Counted from the first letter of the stretch, positions 17,101 to 25,408 are shown. The stretch: DNA of 64,000 nt from Mesorhizobium sp. AR02 (GCF_024746835.1 NZ_CP080531.1:4918001-4982000); one strand, 5' to 3'. The notes: generated by a model not told the origin, from the sequence alone. A program made the numbers and translations.

Positions 17101-18639
17101 TCAATTCAGCGGCGAACCGCCCTCGCGCTTGCGCCGCTCCATATAGTCGCGCAGCGCTTCGTTGATGCCGGGATCGATCGGCGGCTGTTCGTATTCGGCG
17201 ACCATGCGTTTCCACACGACATTGGCGCGCTCGCGTGCCGTGACCTGGCCGCGCTCCATCCAGGTGTCGTAATTGTCCCAGTTGGACACCATCGGCGAAT
17301 AGAAGGCGCGCTCGTAGCGCTGCATGGTGTGCGCGGCGCCGAAGAAATGTCCGGCCGGGCCGACCTCGCGCACCGCTTCCAGCGCCAGCGTGTCGATGTC
17401 GACCACCGGCGGGTCGAAATAGGCCGACATCATCTGCAGCATCTCGGCATCGATGACCAGTTTCTCGAAGGATGCGGTGAGCCCGCCGCCGAGCCAGCCG
17501 GCAGCATGCAGCACCAGATTGGCGCCGCCCATCAGGCAACCCCACAGCGACATGGCGCTCTCATAGGCGGCCTGCGCGTCGACCGAATTCGCGGCGGTGA
17601 CATTGCTGGAGCGGAACGGCACGCCGATCAGCCGGCACAGCTGCCCGGTGATTTGCGCGGCTTGCGTGTATTCGGGCGTGCCAAAGGCCGGCGCGCCGGT
17701 CTTCATGTCGACATTCGAAGTGAAGCCGCCATACATCACCGGCACGCCGGGACGCACGATCTGGGTCAGCACGATGCCGGCCAGCGCCTCGGCATGTTGC
17801 TGCGACAGCGCACCGGCCAGCGTCACCGGGCTCATCGCGCCGGCCAGCGTGAACGGCGTGATGACATTGACCTGGCCGTGCTCGGCCAGCGCGATCAGGC
17901 CCTCGGCCATCGGCTCGTCGAGCTGCAGCGGTGAGTTGGTGTTGATGATGCCGGTGAAGACCGGCATCTCCAGCGCCAGCTTCTCGCGCGTCGTGCCGAG
18001 CGAAATCGCCACCATTTCCAGCGCGTCGGTGGCGCGACCGCGGCCGAGCGTCTGTGGCTGCCAGTTCTTGTCGAGCAAAGTGATCTCGGCATAGTAGAGG
18101 TCGAGATGGCGGGTGTTCTGATGCAGGTCAAGCGGCTCGAACGGGCCGCCGCCTTCCTGGTGCAGCACGTTGAACGACTGGATCAGCTTCAAATAATCAC
18201 ACATCTCGGCGTAGGTGCCGGGGCGGCGGCCGCGATCATTGTCCATGACATAGGCCGGGCCGCCGACCGACGACAGGATGCAGTGTCGCCCGCCGACCTT
18301 GACGTTCTTGGCCGGATTGCGGGCGCGCAGTTCGAAGGATGACGGCGCCATGGCGACGCGTTCCATCACCATGGCGCGGTCGAAGCGCACCCGCATCTCG
18401 CCTTCGTCGACATCGCAACCAGCGGCGCGATAGAACTGCCGCGCCTGCGGCTGCAGCACGCGCATGCCGATCTCTTCGAGGATGGTGAGGCCCATTTCGT
18501 GGATCGTTTGCACCTGATCATCAGACAGGATCTCGATCGGCGCGTAGGGGCGTGTCAGCTGCTTCCACGGCCGCTGCTCGATGCCGCCGATCTCGCGCTG
18601 CGGGCGGCCGGGTCTGCGACGTGCGGCGGTGCGTTCCAT
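17101..18639 (-). CDS. MttB-superfamily (trimethylamine/betaine methyltransferase family) protein, non-pyrrolysine
   Basis: A 512-residue COG5598-type protein. It contains LTILEEIGMRVLQPQARQFY near the N-terminus, SSVGGPAYVMDNDRGRRPGT, TPFTLAGAMSPVTLAGALSQ and PVMYGGFTSNVDMKTGAPAF, which are typical of this TIM-barrel family. No in-frame TAG occurs, so it is a non-pyrrolysine member. Characterised ones (MtgB, MtpB, MtcB) demethylate glycine betaine, proline betaine or carnitine onto a corrinoid protein. No corrinoid-protein gene is present here. It starts 9 bases after the upstream flavoprotein gene, forming a two-gene operon driven from the operator at 20770. The substrate is probably a quaternary amine, but this is not proven. 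Confidence 0.87.
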   Translation of the reverse strand: MERTAARRRPGRPQREIGGIEQRPWKQLTRPYAPIEILSDDQVQTIHEMGLTILEEIGMRVLQPQARQFYRAAGCDVDEGEMRVRFDRAMVMERVAMAPSSFELRARNPAKNVKVGGRHCILSSVGGPAYVMDNDRGRRPGTYAEMCDYLKLIQSFNVLHQEGGGPFEPLDLHQNTRHLDLYYAEITLLDKNWQPQTLGRGRATDALEMVAISLGTTREKLALEMPVFTGIINTNSPLQLDEPMAEGLIALAEHGQVNVITPFTLAGAMSPVTLAGALSQQHAEALAGIVLTQIVRPGVPVMYGGFTSNVDMKTGAPAFGTPEYTQAAQITGQLCRLIGVPFRSSNVTAANSVDAQAAYESAMSLWGCLMGGANLVLHAAGWLGGGLTASFEKLVIDAEMLQMMSAYFDPPVVDIDTLALEAVREVGPAGHFFGAAHTMQRYERAFYSPMVSNWDNYDTWMERGQVTARERANVVWKRMVAEYEQPPIDPGINEALRDYMERRKREGGSPLN

Positions 18640-18648
18640 GACCTTCTC

Positions 18649-20754
18649 CTATTCGGCTGCCGTTCGCATATCGAAATCCGCCACCGCATCGACGATCGGC
18701 GTGTCGCGGCGATAGGGCTGCCAGCGGGCCTTTGCACCTATCTCTCGAGCCAGCTTGTGGCCGCTGTGCACGGCATGGGCGATGGCGCCGGGAGCCAGCG
18801 TGTCGCCGATGCGATCGACGCTGCGGATGCCGGCAGCGGCAAGCGCGTCCGCCCGTTCCGTCAACGCCTCGAACAGCTCGTTGCGCGGCAATCTCAGCCC
18901 AACGATCAGCACCGAGCGGCAGGCGACGTGGGTTTCCTCGCCGGTGAACAGATGCGCCAGCGTTGCCGTCTCGCCGTCGAAGGATTTCAGCAGATGCAGC
19001 GTCGTCACCGGCACCTTGCGCCGCGCCAGCGCGCGATGCACCAGCGGCAGCTCGTTGGTCATGATCGTCCAGGCGGACGCTTGGCCGGCGGGGGTCACAT
19101 AACTGACCGGGATGCCATGCGCGGCCAGATGTTCGGTGAGAACACCTCCCATGTAGTAATTGTCGAAATCGAAGACCAAGGTCGGTCCCTGTGGGAGCCG
19201 GCCGGCGGCGATGTCGTCGGGTGTGAACACATTGGGATGGTCGAGCCGGCCGACCGGAATCTCCAGCGAGGAATAGAGCATGTTGGTCCAGCGCGCGCCG
19301 GTCGCCAGCACCACGCGGTCGGGCGCCAGATCGATGATCTCGTCCGCGCCCAAAACACTCTCGGGATAGAGCGAGACATTGCTCATCTCGCCGAGGCGGC
19401 CGAGGCGGTAGTCGACGACGCGGTTCCAGGCCGAGAGGCCGGGCAGCGTCTTCTCGAAGGTCAGCCGCCCGCCGAAGCTGCGGCTGCTGTCGGCGAGCGT
19501 CACCTCATGGCCGCGTCGGCCGAGGGTGAGCGCGCATTCGAGCCCGGCGGGGCCGCCACCGACGATCAGGATGCGCTCGGGCTTGTCGGTACGGTCGACA
19601 CGCTCGGGATGCCAGCCGCGCCGCCATTCCTCGCCAGCGGTCGGGTTCTGGGTGCAGCGCACCGGCACGCCGTCATGCCAGCTTGAGATGCAGATGTTGC
19701 AGCCGATGCATTCGCGGATCTCGGCCTCGCGGCCTTCACGGATCTTGGCCGGCAGGAAGGGGTCGGCGATCGAGGGCCGCGCGCCGCCGATGAAGTCGAG
19801 CACGCCGCGCTTGATCTGCGACACCATTGTGTCGGGCGAGGTGAAGCGGCCGACACCGACCACCGGCTTTTTGGTCAGCGATTTGACGAAATCGATGACC
19901 GGCTCGTGGCTGCCTTCGCCGGTGAAGCGCGATGCCGAACAGTCGGTCGGGCTGGAATCCATCTTGACGTCGAACAGGTCGGGCAGCTCGGCCAGCAGCT
20001 CGATCAGCTCGTGCGCTTCGGAAGGCTGGTTGCGGCCCGGCCGGCTGCGCAGTTCCTCGAGGCTGACGCGCAAGGCGACGCCGCAATCCTTGCCGACGGC
20101 GTCCTTGGTGACCTCGATCATCTCGCGCACGAAGCGCACGCGGTTCTCGATCGATCCGCCGTACTCGTCGGTGCGATGATTGTATTCCGGCAGCAGGAAT
20201 TCGTAGCCGAGATAGCCCATGCCGGCATAGACATAGACGACGTCGAAGCCAGCCGTGCGCGCCTTGCGCGCCGCCTCGGCCTGGCACCTCAACACCTCAC
20301 GGATGTCGGCCTTGTCCATCGTCTTCGGCCGCAAATTGCCCATGAAGCCGACATGCGTGGCCATCCACGGAATTCCCGACGGCGACAGCGGTGGCAGGCG
20401 GCTCGCCCTGTTCATGACGGATGCGCCGCCATGCCACAGTTCCACACCGGCAAGCGATCCGTGACGGTGCACGGCTTCCGTCATCAACGCATGGGCGCGG
20501 ATGTCGTTGTCGTCCCACAGCGTGGCGAAAGGCAGCGGCGTGTCGTCCGAACTGGGGTCGATCGAACAGGCGCCGGTGCAGATCACGCCCCAGCCGCCCT
20601 CGGCCTTGGCTTCGCGAAAGGCGGCACGCACGCGCGGCAGCGCGTTGGTCATGCCGCTGGCGTGCGGCACCTGATAGAAGCGGTTCGGCGCGGTGACCGG
20701 CCCGATGCGCATCGGTTCGAACAGGATTTCGTAGCGGGGATTGCAGGTCATCAG
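18649..20754 (-). CDS. OYE-type FMN/FAD/4Fe-4S dehydrogenase (TMADH/dimethylglycine demethylase DgcA-like)
   Basis: A 701-residue flavoprotein with three parts. First is an Old Yellow Enzyme barrel (YEILFEPMRIGPVTAPNRFY, with DEYGGSIENRVRFVREMIE near residue 200). Second is a 4Fe-4S motif CIGCNIC followed 12 residues later by RCTQNP. Third is a Rossmann FAD/NAD domain beginning RILIVGGGPAGLECALTLG. Trimethylamine and dimethylamine dehydrogenases, 2,4-dienoyl-CoA reductase and DgcA share this architecture. The start at 20754 is chosen because the longer frame would translate the operator palindrome. It also mirrors the 16-20 base operator-to-start spacing of the CocE gene. No good ribosome site is visible, so the transcript may be nearly leaderless. 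It is co-transcribed with the MttB-like gene; oxidative N-demethylation is inferred. Confidence 0.87.
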   Translation of the reverse strand: MMTCNPRYEILFEPMRIGPVTAPNRFYQVPHASGMTNALPRVRAAFREAKAEGGWGVICTGACSIDPSSDDTPLPFATLWDDNDIRAHALMTEAVHRHGSLAGVELWHGGASVMNRASRLPPLSPSGIPWMATHVGFMGNLRPKTMDKADIREVLRCQAEAARKARTAGFDVVYVYAGMGYLGYEFLLPEYNHRTDEYGGSIENRVRFVREMIEVTKDAVGKDCGVALRVSLEELRSRPGRNQPSEAHELIELLAELPDLFDVKMDSSPTDCSASRFTGEGSHEPVIDFVKSLTKKPVVGVGRFTSPDTMVSQIKRGVLDFIGGARPSIADPFLPAKIREGREAEIRECIGCNICISSWHDGVPVRCTQNPTAGEEWRRGWHPERVDRTDKPERILIVGGGPAGLECALTLGRRGHEVTLADSSRSFGGRLTFEKTLPGLSAWNRVVDYRLGRLGEMSNVSLYPESVLGADEIIDLAPDRVVLATGARWTNMLYSSLEIPVGRLDHPNVFTPDDIAAGRLPQGPTLVFDFDNYYMGGVLTEHLAAHGIPVSYVTPAGQASAWTIMTNELPLVHRALARRKVPVTTLHLLKSFDGETATLAHLFTGEETHVACRSVLIVGLRLPRNELFEALTERADALAAAGIRSVDRIGDTLAPGAIAHAVHSGHKLAREIGAKARWQPYRRDTPIVDAVADFDMRTAAE

Positions 20755-20768
20755 GGTTTCGCAAACAC

Positions 20769-20794
20769 GCTTGTTGAACGATCGTACAACAAGC
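20769..20794. promoter_or_regulatory. Palindromic operator, copy 2 of the locus-bounding pair
   Basis: The arms GCTTGTTG and CAACAAGC enclose a 10-base centre AACGATCGTA. Its reverse complement differs from the 8724-8747 core at a single central base. It lies 16 bases upstream of the leftward flavoprotein start. Two nearly identical 24-base palindromes 12 kb apart, each facing inward at the two outer ends of one gene set, imply a single regulon, most likely under the BetI-like TetR protein at 16215-16895. Confidence 0.8.
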
Positions 20795-20919
20795 ATATTC
20801 GCTGATATTGCAGAACGCAATGGCCCAAAGCATCGGTGCAGGGATCGGTCCGAAAAGGAGAGCCCGTGCGATGGTGTTTCGGCGGGCTGGTCGTCTGGTG
20901 TTCACAACACGATCATATT

Positions 20920-20934
20920 TGTCCAAATTGGACA
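20920..20934. promoter_or_regulatory. Perfect palindrome, candidate operator of the hydroxyquinol operon
   Basis: TGTCCAA-A-TTGGACA is a perfect 7-base-arm palindrome, flanked by GATC on both sides. It is 146 bases upstream of the YciI-like start. Short TTGT/ACA palindromes of this kind are common GntR- or MarR-family operators. No such regulator is encoded beside it, so the binding protein is unknown. Confidence 0.45.
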
Positions 20935-21080
20935 GATCTTGGAACCGGTCAGCCATATTTCGGGCTATCTTCTGCTCGCCTGTCGTTCCTCGCCAGCCTC
21001 GAAGGCCGCTCGACCCCTTTTGGGAGTCGCCGCGTTCAGATCGCTGGCAACGGTCTGCCGGGCACTTTGGGAGGAATGTC

Positions 21081-21371
21081 GTGACACTGTTTGCCGTCCA
21101 CTGCCTGGACCATGCCGACGCCCTGCCCAGGCGCCTGGCCAACTATGAGGCGCACAAGGCGCATCTTGCCCAGGGACCGGTGAAGACCATCATCTCGGGT
21201 CCGCTGCTGGCCGGGGACGGCGAGACGATGATCGGCTCGCTCTTTGTGTTTTCCGCCGAAAAGATCGAGGATGTCAGGGCATTCAATGCCGCCGATCCCT
21301 TCAACGCGGCCAATGTCTGGCAGTCGGTCAGCATCAACCCGTTCCTGATGCGCGTCGACAACCGGAGCTAG
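21081..21371 (+). CDS. YciI-like domain protein (possible dehydrochlorinase/lactone-type enzyme)
   Basis: A 96-residue YciI-fold protein starting at GTG 21081 behind GGGAGGAA. It has FAVHCLDHADALPRRLANYE, HKAHLAQG, ISGPLLAGD and DPFNAANVWQSVSINPF, the usual His/Asp-bearing YciI pattern. TftG, a YciI-like dehydrochlorinase, acts on chlorohydroxyquinol in 2,4,5-T degradation (recalled). Here the gene sits directly upstream of maleylacetate reductase and a hydroxyquinol dioxygenase, so a role at the same ring-cleavage stage is plausible. Its TAG stop is the first three bases of the downstream TAGAGC repeat. Confidence 0.75.
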   Translation: MTLFAVHCLDHADALPRRLANYEAHKAHLAQGPVKTIISGPLLAGDGETMIGSLFVFSAEKIEDVRAFNAADPFNAANVWQSVSINPFLMRVDNRS

Positions 21372-21470
21372 AGCAATTCACCGTTTCACGGAAACGGCGA
21401 ACTGCTCTAACTATTTGTTTTGACGCAATTCCGGACGGAAAACCGTTTCACACTTTTCCTGGAATTGCTC
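21369..21470. repeat. Bipartite TAGAGC hairpin repeat, full copy
   Basis: Two hairpins in tandem. The first (21370-21408) begins AGAGCAATTCACCGTTTCAC and closes with GGCGAACTGCTCT. The second (21425-21468) begins GCAATTCCGGACGGAAAACC and ends TTTTCCTGGAATTGC. They are joined by an AACTATTTGTTTTGAC spacer. A second full copy occurs at 46416-46519, and half copies at 4391-4514. The left end supplies the TAG stop codon of the YciI-like gene. Confidence 0.85.
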
Positions 21471-21488
21471 TAAGCCCGAGGCGAATTC

Positions 21489-22550
21489 ATGGAACCCTTC
21501 GTCTATAACGCCCAGCCGGCCCGTGTCATTTTCGGATCCGGCACCATCCGGCAGCTGCCCGCGGAGCTCGATCGGCTGGGTTTGAAGCGCGTCGCCGTGC
21601 TGGCAACGCCGCCGCAGGAGCCGGAAGCGCGACGCCTCGTCGAACAGCTCGGCGGCCGCGCCGCCGGCGTCTATGCGCGGGCGACGATGCACACGCCGGT
21701 GGAGATCACCGAGGACGCACTGCGCGTCATCCTGGATCTCAAGGCCGACGGGCTCGTTGCCGTGGGCGGCGGCTCGACCACGGGTCTTGCCAAGGCCATT
21801 GCGCTGCGCACCGACCTGCCGCAGATCGTGGTGCCGACCACCTATGCCGGCTCGGAAATGACGCCGATCCTCGGCGAGACCAGGGATGGGGTGAAAGTCA
21901 CCCAATCGAGCCCCAAGGTGCTGCCGGAGGTGGTGATCTACGACATCGACCTCACTCTGTCGCTGCCCGCGGCCATGTCCGGCACCAGCGGCTTGAATGC
22001 GATCGCGCATGCGGTCGAAGCGCTTTATGCACACGAGCGCAACCCGGTCATCAGCCTGATGGCGACAGAAGCGATCGGCGCGCTTGCCGCCGCCCTGCCG
22101 ATCATCGCCGGCGATCCCGGGGACCGGGAAGCGCGCGCACAGGCGCTGTACGGCGCCTGGCTTTGCGGCATCTGCCTCGGCTCGGTGGGCATGGCGCTGC
22201 ATCACAAGCTTTGCCATACGCTCGGCGGCAGCTTCGACCTGCCGCATGCCGAAACGCATGCGATCGTGCTTCCGCATGCGCTTGCCTACAACGCGCCGGC
22301 GGTGCCCGATGTGATGCACAGGCTGCGCGACGTGCTCGGCACGGACGAGCCGGCCATGGCGCTCTACGATCTTGCTGGAAGGGTCGGTGCACGGCGCGCG
22401 CTTGCGGACATCGGCATGCCGCAAAGCGGCATCGAGCTTGCGACGGACAGGGCGCTGTCCAACCCTTACTGGAACCCGCGCCCGCTGGAGCGCGAAGCGA
22501 TCAAGGGCCTGATCGCCCGCGCCTATGCCGGGCAACGGCCGCGCCCCTGA
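21489..22550 (+). CDS. Maleylacetate reductase
   Basis: A 353-residue iron-type alcohol dehydrogenase family protein that reduces maleylacetate to 3-oxoadipate with NAD(P)H. Diagnostic segments are ARVIFGSGTIRQLPAEL, VAVGGGSTTGLAKAIALRT, VPTTYAGSEMTPILGET and the His-rich HHKLCHTLGGSFDLPHAETH. The match in length and motifs to MacA/GraC/TftE reductases is close. A ring-cleavage dioxygenase gene follows 29 bases later. Together they convert hydroxyquinol to 3-oxoadipate. No monooxygenase or decarboxylase feeding hydroxyquinol was found in the window. Confidence 0.92.
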   Translation: MEPFVYNAQPARVIFGSGTIRQLPAELDRLGLKRVAVLATPPQEPEARRLVEQLGGRAAGVYARATMHTPVEITEDALRVILDLKADGLVAVGGGSTTGLAKAIALRTDLPQIVVPTTYAGSEMTPILGETRDGVKVTQSSPKVLPEVVIYDIDLTLSLPAAMSGTSGLNAIAHAVEALYAHERNPVISLMATEAIGALAAALPIIAGDPGDREARAQALYGAWLCGICLGSVGMALHHKLCHTLGGSFDLPHAETHAIVLPHALAYNAPAVPDVMHRLRDVLGTDEPAMALYDLAGRVGARRALADIGMPQSGIELATDRALSNPYWNPRPLEREAIKGLIARAYAGQRPRP

Positions 22551-22579
22551 GGCGTGGCGACATCTGGAGGAGGATCATC

Positions 22580-23497
22580 TTGGGCAAAGTCAAGGCCAGG
22601 CGCGCTGAGCCGCCGAAATATCCGTATTTCGAGGAGGAAACCTCGGTCGATGTCGTCAACGCGCGCATGGGGCCCGATGTCGATCCGCGCCTGCGCGAGG
22701 TGATGAGCGTGCTGGTCAAGCATCTGCACGCCGCCATCAAGGAAATCGAGCCCACGCATGAGGAATGGCTCAAGGGCATCACCTTCCTGACCGAAGTCGG
22801 CCAGATGTGTTCGGACTGGCGGCAGGAATTCATCCTTTTGTCCGACACGCTCGGCGTCTCGATGCTGGTCGACGCCATCAATCACCGGCGGCCGAATGGC
22901 GCGACGGAGAATACCATCCTGGGACCATTCTACGTGCCCGAGGCGCCGCGCTACGAGCACGGCACGAATATCTGCCTGGACGGCAAGGGCGAGCCGCTGG
23001 TGGTGCGCGGACGCGTGGTGGATACCGAAGGCAAACCGGTGGCCGGCGCGCTGATCGACGTCTGGCAGACCAATGACGACGGCTTCTACGACGTTCAGCA
23101 GAAAGGGCTGCAGCCGGACTGGAACCTGCGCGGCGTGTTCACCAGCGGCGAGAACGGCGACTACTGGTACCGGGCCGTCAAGCCGCGCTACTACCCGATC
23201 CCGGACGACGGACCCGTGGGCAAGATGCTCGGCGCACTCGGACGCCATCCCAACCGGGCCGCCCATATCCATTTCATCATCAGCGCGCCGGGCTATGACC
23301 CCGTCATCACCCATATCTTCACGCCCGATTGCCAGTATCTCGCCGAAGACGCGGTCTTTGGCGTGAAGGATTCGCTGGTCGCGGATTTCAAGGCGGTCAC
23401 GGACCCGACCGGCGCGGCGGAGCTTGGTTTCACATCGCCCTACTGGGCGGTGAACTGGGATTTCGTGCTGGCGCGCAAATCTGCGGGCTCGGCCTGA
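22580..23497 (+). CDS. Hydroxyquinol 1,2-dioxygenase (intradiol ring-cleavage)
   Basis: A 305-residue non-haem Fe(III) intradiol dioxygenase. A TTG start at 22580 is preferred because GGAGGAGGAT precedes it and the peptide begins GKVKARRAEPPKYPY. The N-terminal helical dimer domain is followed by NTILGPFYVPEAPRYEHG and the catalytic beta-sandwich. The four iron ligands are visible as Tyr in ILGPFY, Tyr in RAVKPRYYPIP, and two His in RAAHIHF. Family details (PFYVPEAP, KPRYYPIPDDGPVG) favour hydroxyquinol over catechol. It yields maleylacetate, the substrate of the reductase encoded just upstream. Confidence 0.9.
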   Translation: MGKVKARRAEPPKYPYFEEETSVDVVNARMGPDVDPRLREVMSVLVKHLHAAIKEIEPTHEEWLKGITFLTEVGQMCSDWRQEFILLSDTLGVSMLVDAINHRRPNGATENTILGPFYVPEAPRYEHGTNICLDGKGEPLVVRGRVVDTEGKPVAGALIDVWQTNDDGFYDVQQKGLQPDWNLRGVFTSGENGDYWYRAVKPRYYPIPDDGPVGKMLGALGRHPNRAAHIHFIISAPGYDPVITHIFTPDCQYLAEDAVFGVKDSLVADFKAVTDPTGAAELGFTSPYWAVNWDFVLARKSAGSA

Positions 23498-23516
23498 GAC
23501 TTGCGAGGAGAAAGAG

Positions 23517-25013
23517 ATGACGCTGAGCTTCGACCCGAGGGCGAAGGCCACGACGCTTTATCACGGCGAATTCCGGCCGATGTTCATCGGCGGCAAGTGG
23601 GTCGCGGCGCAGTCCGGCGAGGAGATGCAGGCGCTCAACCCGGCGACGGGCGAGGTGCTGGCGACGGTGCCGCGCGGCGGGGCCGCTGACGTCGACGCGG
23701 CGGTGGCCGCAGCGCGCGCGGCCTTCGAAGGACCATGGTCGAAATTCTCGCCCTATGAACGGCAATGCGTGCTGTTGCGCATAGCCGATCTGTTCGAGAC
23801 GCATTGGGAAGAGCTCAGCGTTTCCGACACGCTCGACATGGGGCTGCCGATCACGCGCACGCTGGCCAACCGGCGCCGGGTCATCGGCATGCTGCGCTTC
23901 TATGCCGGCATGGCGACGGCGCTGCATGGCGAGGCGATCGACAATTCGATCCCCGGCGAGATCGTCTCTTTCACGCGGCGTGAGCCGGTCGGCGTCGTCG
24001 GGGCGATCATTCCCTGGAACGCGCCAATCGCCGCCTCGATCTGGAAGATTGCGCCGGCGCTCGCCACCGGCTGCACCGTCGTGCTGAAACCTTCCGAGGA
24101 TGCATCGCTGACGCCATTGCTGATCGCGCGTCTGATGCAGGAAGCCGGCGTGCCTGATGGCGTCGTCAACATCGTCACCGGCACCGGCACCGAGGCGGGC
24201 GCGCGGCTCGCCGAACATCCCGACGTCAACAAGATCGTCTTCACCGGCTCGACTCTCACTGGGCAGGCCATCGCGCGGGCTGGGGTGACAAACCTCAAGC
24301 GCGTTTCGCTGGAGCTTGGCGGCAAGTCGCCGATCATCGTCTGCCGCGACGCCGACATCGACAAGGCTGTTCCGATCGCGGCGATGGCGGTGTTCGTGCA
24401 TTCCGGCCAGATCTGCATTGCCGGCTCGCGGCTGTTCGTGGCGCGCGAAATCCATGACGAGTTCGTGCGCCGGCTCGCCGATTTCGCCGGCAAGCTGCGC
24501 ATCGGCCATGGCATCGAGGCGGAGACGGAAATCGGGCCGCTCATCAATGCCAGGCAGGCCGGCAAGGTGGAGGGCTATATCAAGGCCGGCAGCGACGAAG
24601 GCGCGGAACTGGTCGCCGGCGGATCACGGCTGACGGGCGCGCTCTACGATGGCGGCAACTTCATCGCGCCGACCGTCTTCGGCGCTGTGTCGGACAAGAT
24701 GACCATCGCACGCGAAGAGATTTTCGGCCCGGTCATTTCCGCCATGCCGTTCGACACGCTCGACGAGGCGGTGACGCGCGCCAACGCGACGCCCTATGGC
24801 CTGGCGGCCGGCATCTTCACCACCCATCTCGGCACCGCGCACAAGCTGGCGCGCCGCATCAAGGCCGGTTCGGTCTGGGTCAACATGTACCATGCCATTG
24901 ACCCCGCCGTGCCTTTCGGTGGCATGAAGATGTCCGGCTACGGCCGCGAGGGCGGCATCGAGCATCTGCACGAATATCTGGAGACGAAATCGGTCTGGAT
25001 CCAGACCGATTAA
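23517..25013 (+). CDS. NAD-dependent aldehyde dehydrogenase
   Basis: A 498-residue class I/II-like aldehyde dehydrogenase with all key features: IPWNAPIAASIWKIAPAL, the cofactor FTGSTLTGQAIA, catalytic Glu in SLELGGKSP, catalytic Cys in HSGQICIAGSRLFV, and the late PFGGMKMSGYGREGG. It starts 19 bases after the dioxygenase gene behind GAGGAGAAAGAG, so it belongs to the same operon. Its aldehyde substrate is not obvious for a hydroxyquinol pathway. It may process an aldehyde side chain released from the parent aromatic compound. Homology is certain; substrate is unknown. Confidence 0.9.
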   Translation: MTLSFDPRAKATTLYHGEFRPMFIGGKWVAAQSGEEMQALNPATGEVLATVPRGGAADVDAAVAAARAAFEGPWSKFSPYERQCVLLRIADLFETHWEELSVSDTLDMGLPITRTLANRRRVIGMLRFYAGMATALHGEAIDNSIPGEIVSFTRREPVGVVGAIIPWNAPIAASIWKIAPALATGCTVVLKPSEDASLTPLLIARLMQEAGVPDGVVNIVTGTGTEAGARLAEHPDVNKIVFTGSTLTGQAIARAGVTNLKRVSLELGGKSPIIVCRDADIDKAVPIAAMAVFVHSGQICIAGSRLFVAREIHDEFVRRLADFAGKLRIGHGIEAETEIGPLINARQAGKVEGYIKAGSDEGAELVAGGSRLTGALYDGGNFIAPTVFGAVSDKMTIAREEIFGPVISAMPFDTLDEAVTRANATPYGLAAGIFTTHLGTAHKLARRIKAGSVWVNMYHAIDPAVPFGGMKMSGYGREGGIEHLHEYLETKSVWIQTD

Positions 25014-25132
25014 AGATGCTCCTGCCTTACGTCTCGCGGAGAGGGCGAGCCGCGCAGGATCCAGGGGGAACTTTTGCCCGACTGGCGATTTTGCCTATAT
25101 AAGATATTCGTATGGCCAGGAGGGTATCGCCG

Positions 25133-25408
25133 ATGACGACGAAACGATTTGCAATCTGCGCTCTTGCTCTCGCGATCGGCTGCGTGGTGTCCTCATCGGC
25201 GTTCGCCGGGACCAAGCATCGCCACCACCAGGCCGAGCCGGAACGCTACGTTCCCGCCCAGGACGATCTCATCGACTTCCTGTTCGGCGGTCCGCGCTAT
25301 TACGATCAGCAGCTGTTCACCACTGCCGCCGGCGCCTGTTCCTACCACCGGGTGGGGCCGGACGCGAATGCGATAAACAAGATCAACGATCATCATTGCG
25401 GGAAATGA
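25133..25408 (+). CDS. Small exported protein of unknown function
   Basis: A 91-residue protein. ATG 25133 is chosen over the ATG at 25112 because AGGAGGG sits eight bases ahead of it. The N-terminus KRFAICALALAIGCVVSSSA is a Sec signal peptide cut after AFA. The short mature part starts GTKHRHHQAEPERY and holds two cysteines (GACSYH, DHHCGK) that could form a disulfide, plus several His residues. A TATAAG element about 30 bases upstream may be the -10 box. I recognise no family. Similar small secreted rhizobial proteins are usually species-restricted. Confidence 0.7.
   Translation: MTTKRFAICALALAIGCVVSSSAFAGTKHRHHQAEPERYVPAQDDLIDFLFGGPRYYDQQLFTTAAGACSYHRVGPDANAINKINDHHCGK

Larger units (their letters stand above)
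20755..21080. other. Intergenic control region, flavoprotein operon / yciI operon
   Basis: This 326-base non-coding gap carries the second locus operator near its left end and an unrelated perfect palindrome at 20920-20934. A strong GGGAGGAA ribosome site for the rightward YciI-like gene lies at its right end. No convincing gene was seen between them. The divergent arrangement means the MttB/flavoprotein operon and the hydroxyquinol operon are controlled from here by different operators. Confidence 0.6.

Noticed and set aside
17101..18639. Possible pyrrolysine-containing MttB
   Set aside because: No in-frame TAG interrupts the 512-codon frame and no pyl genes are present, so it is a non-pyrrolysine family member.
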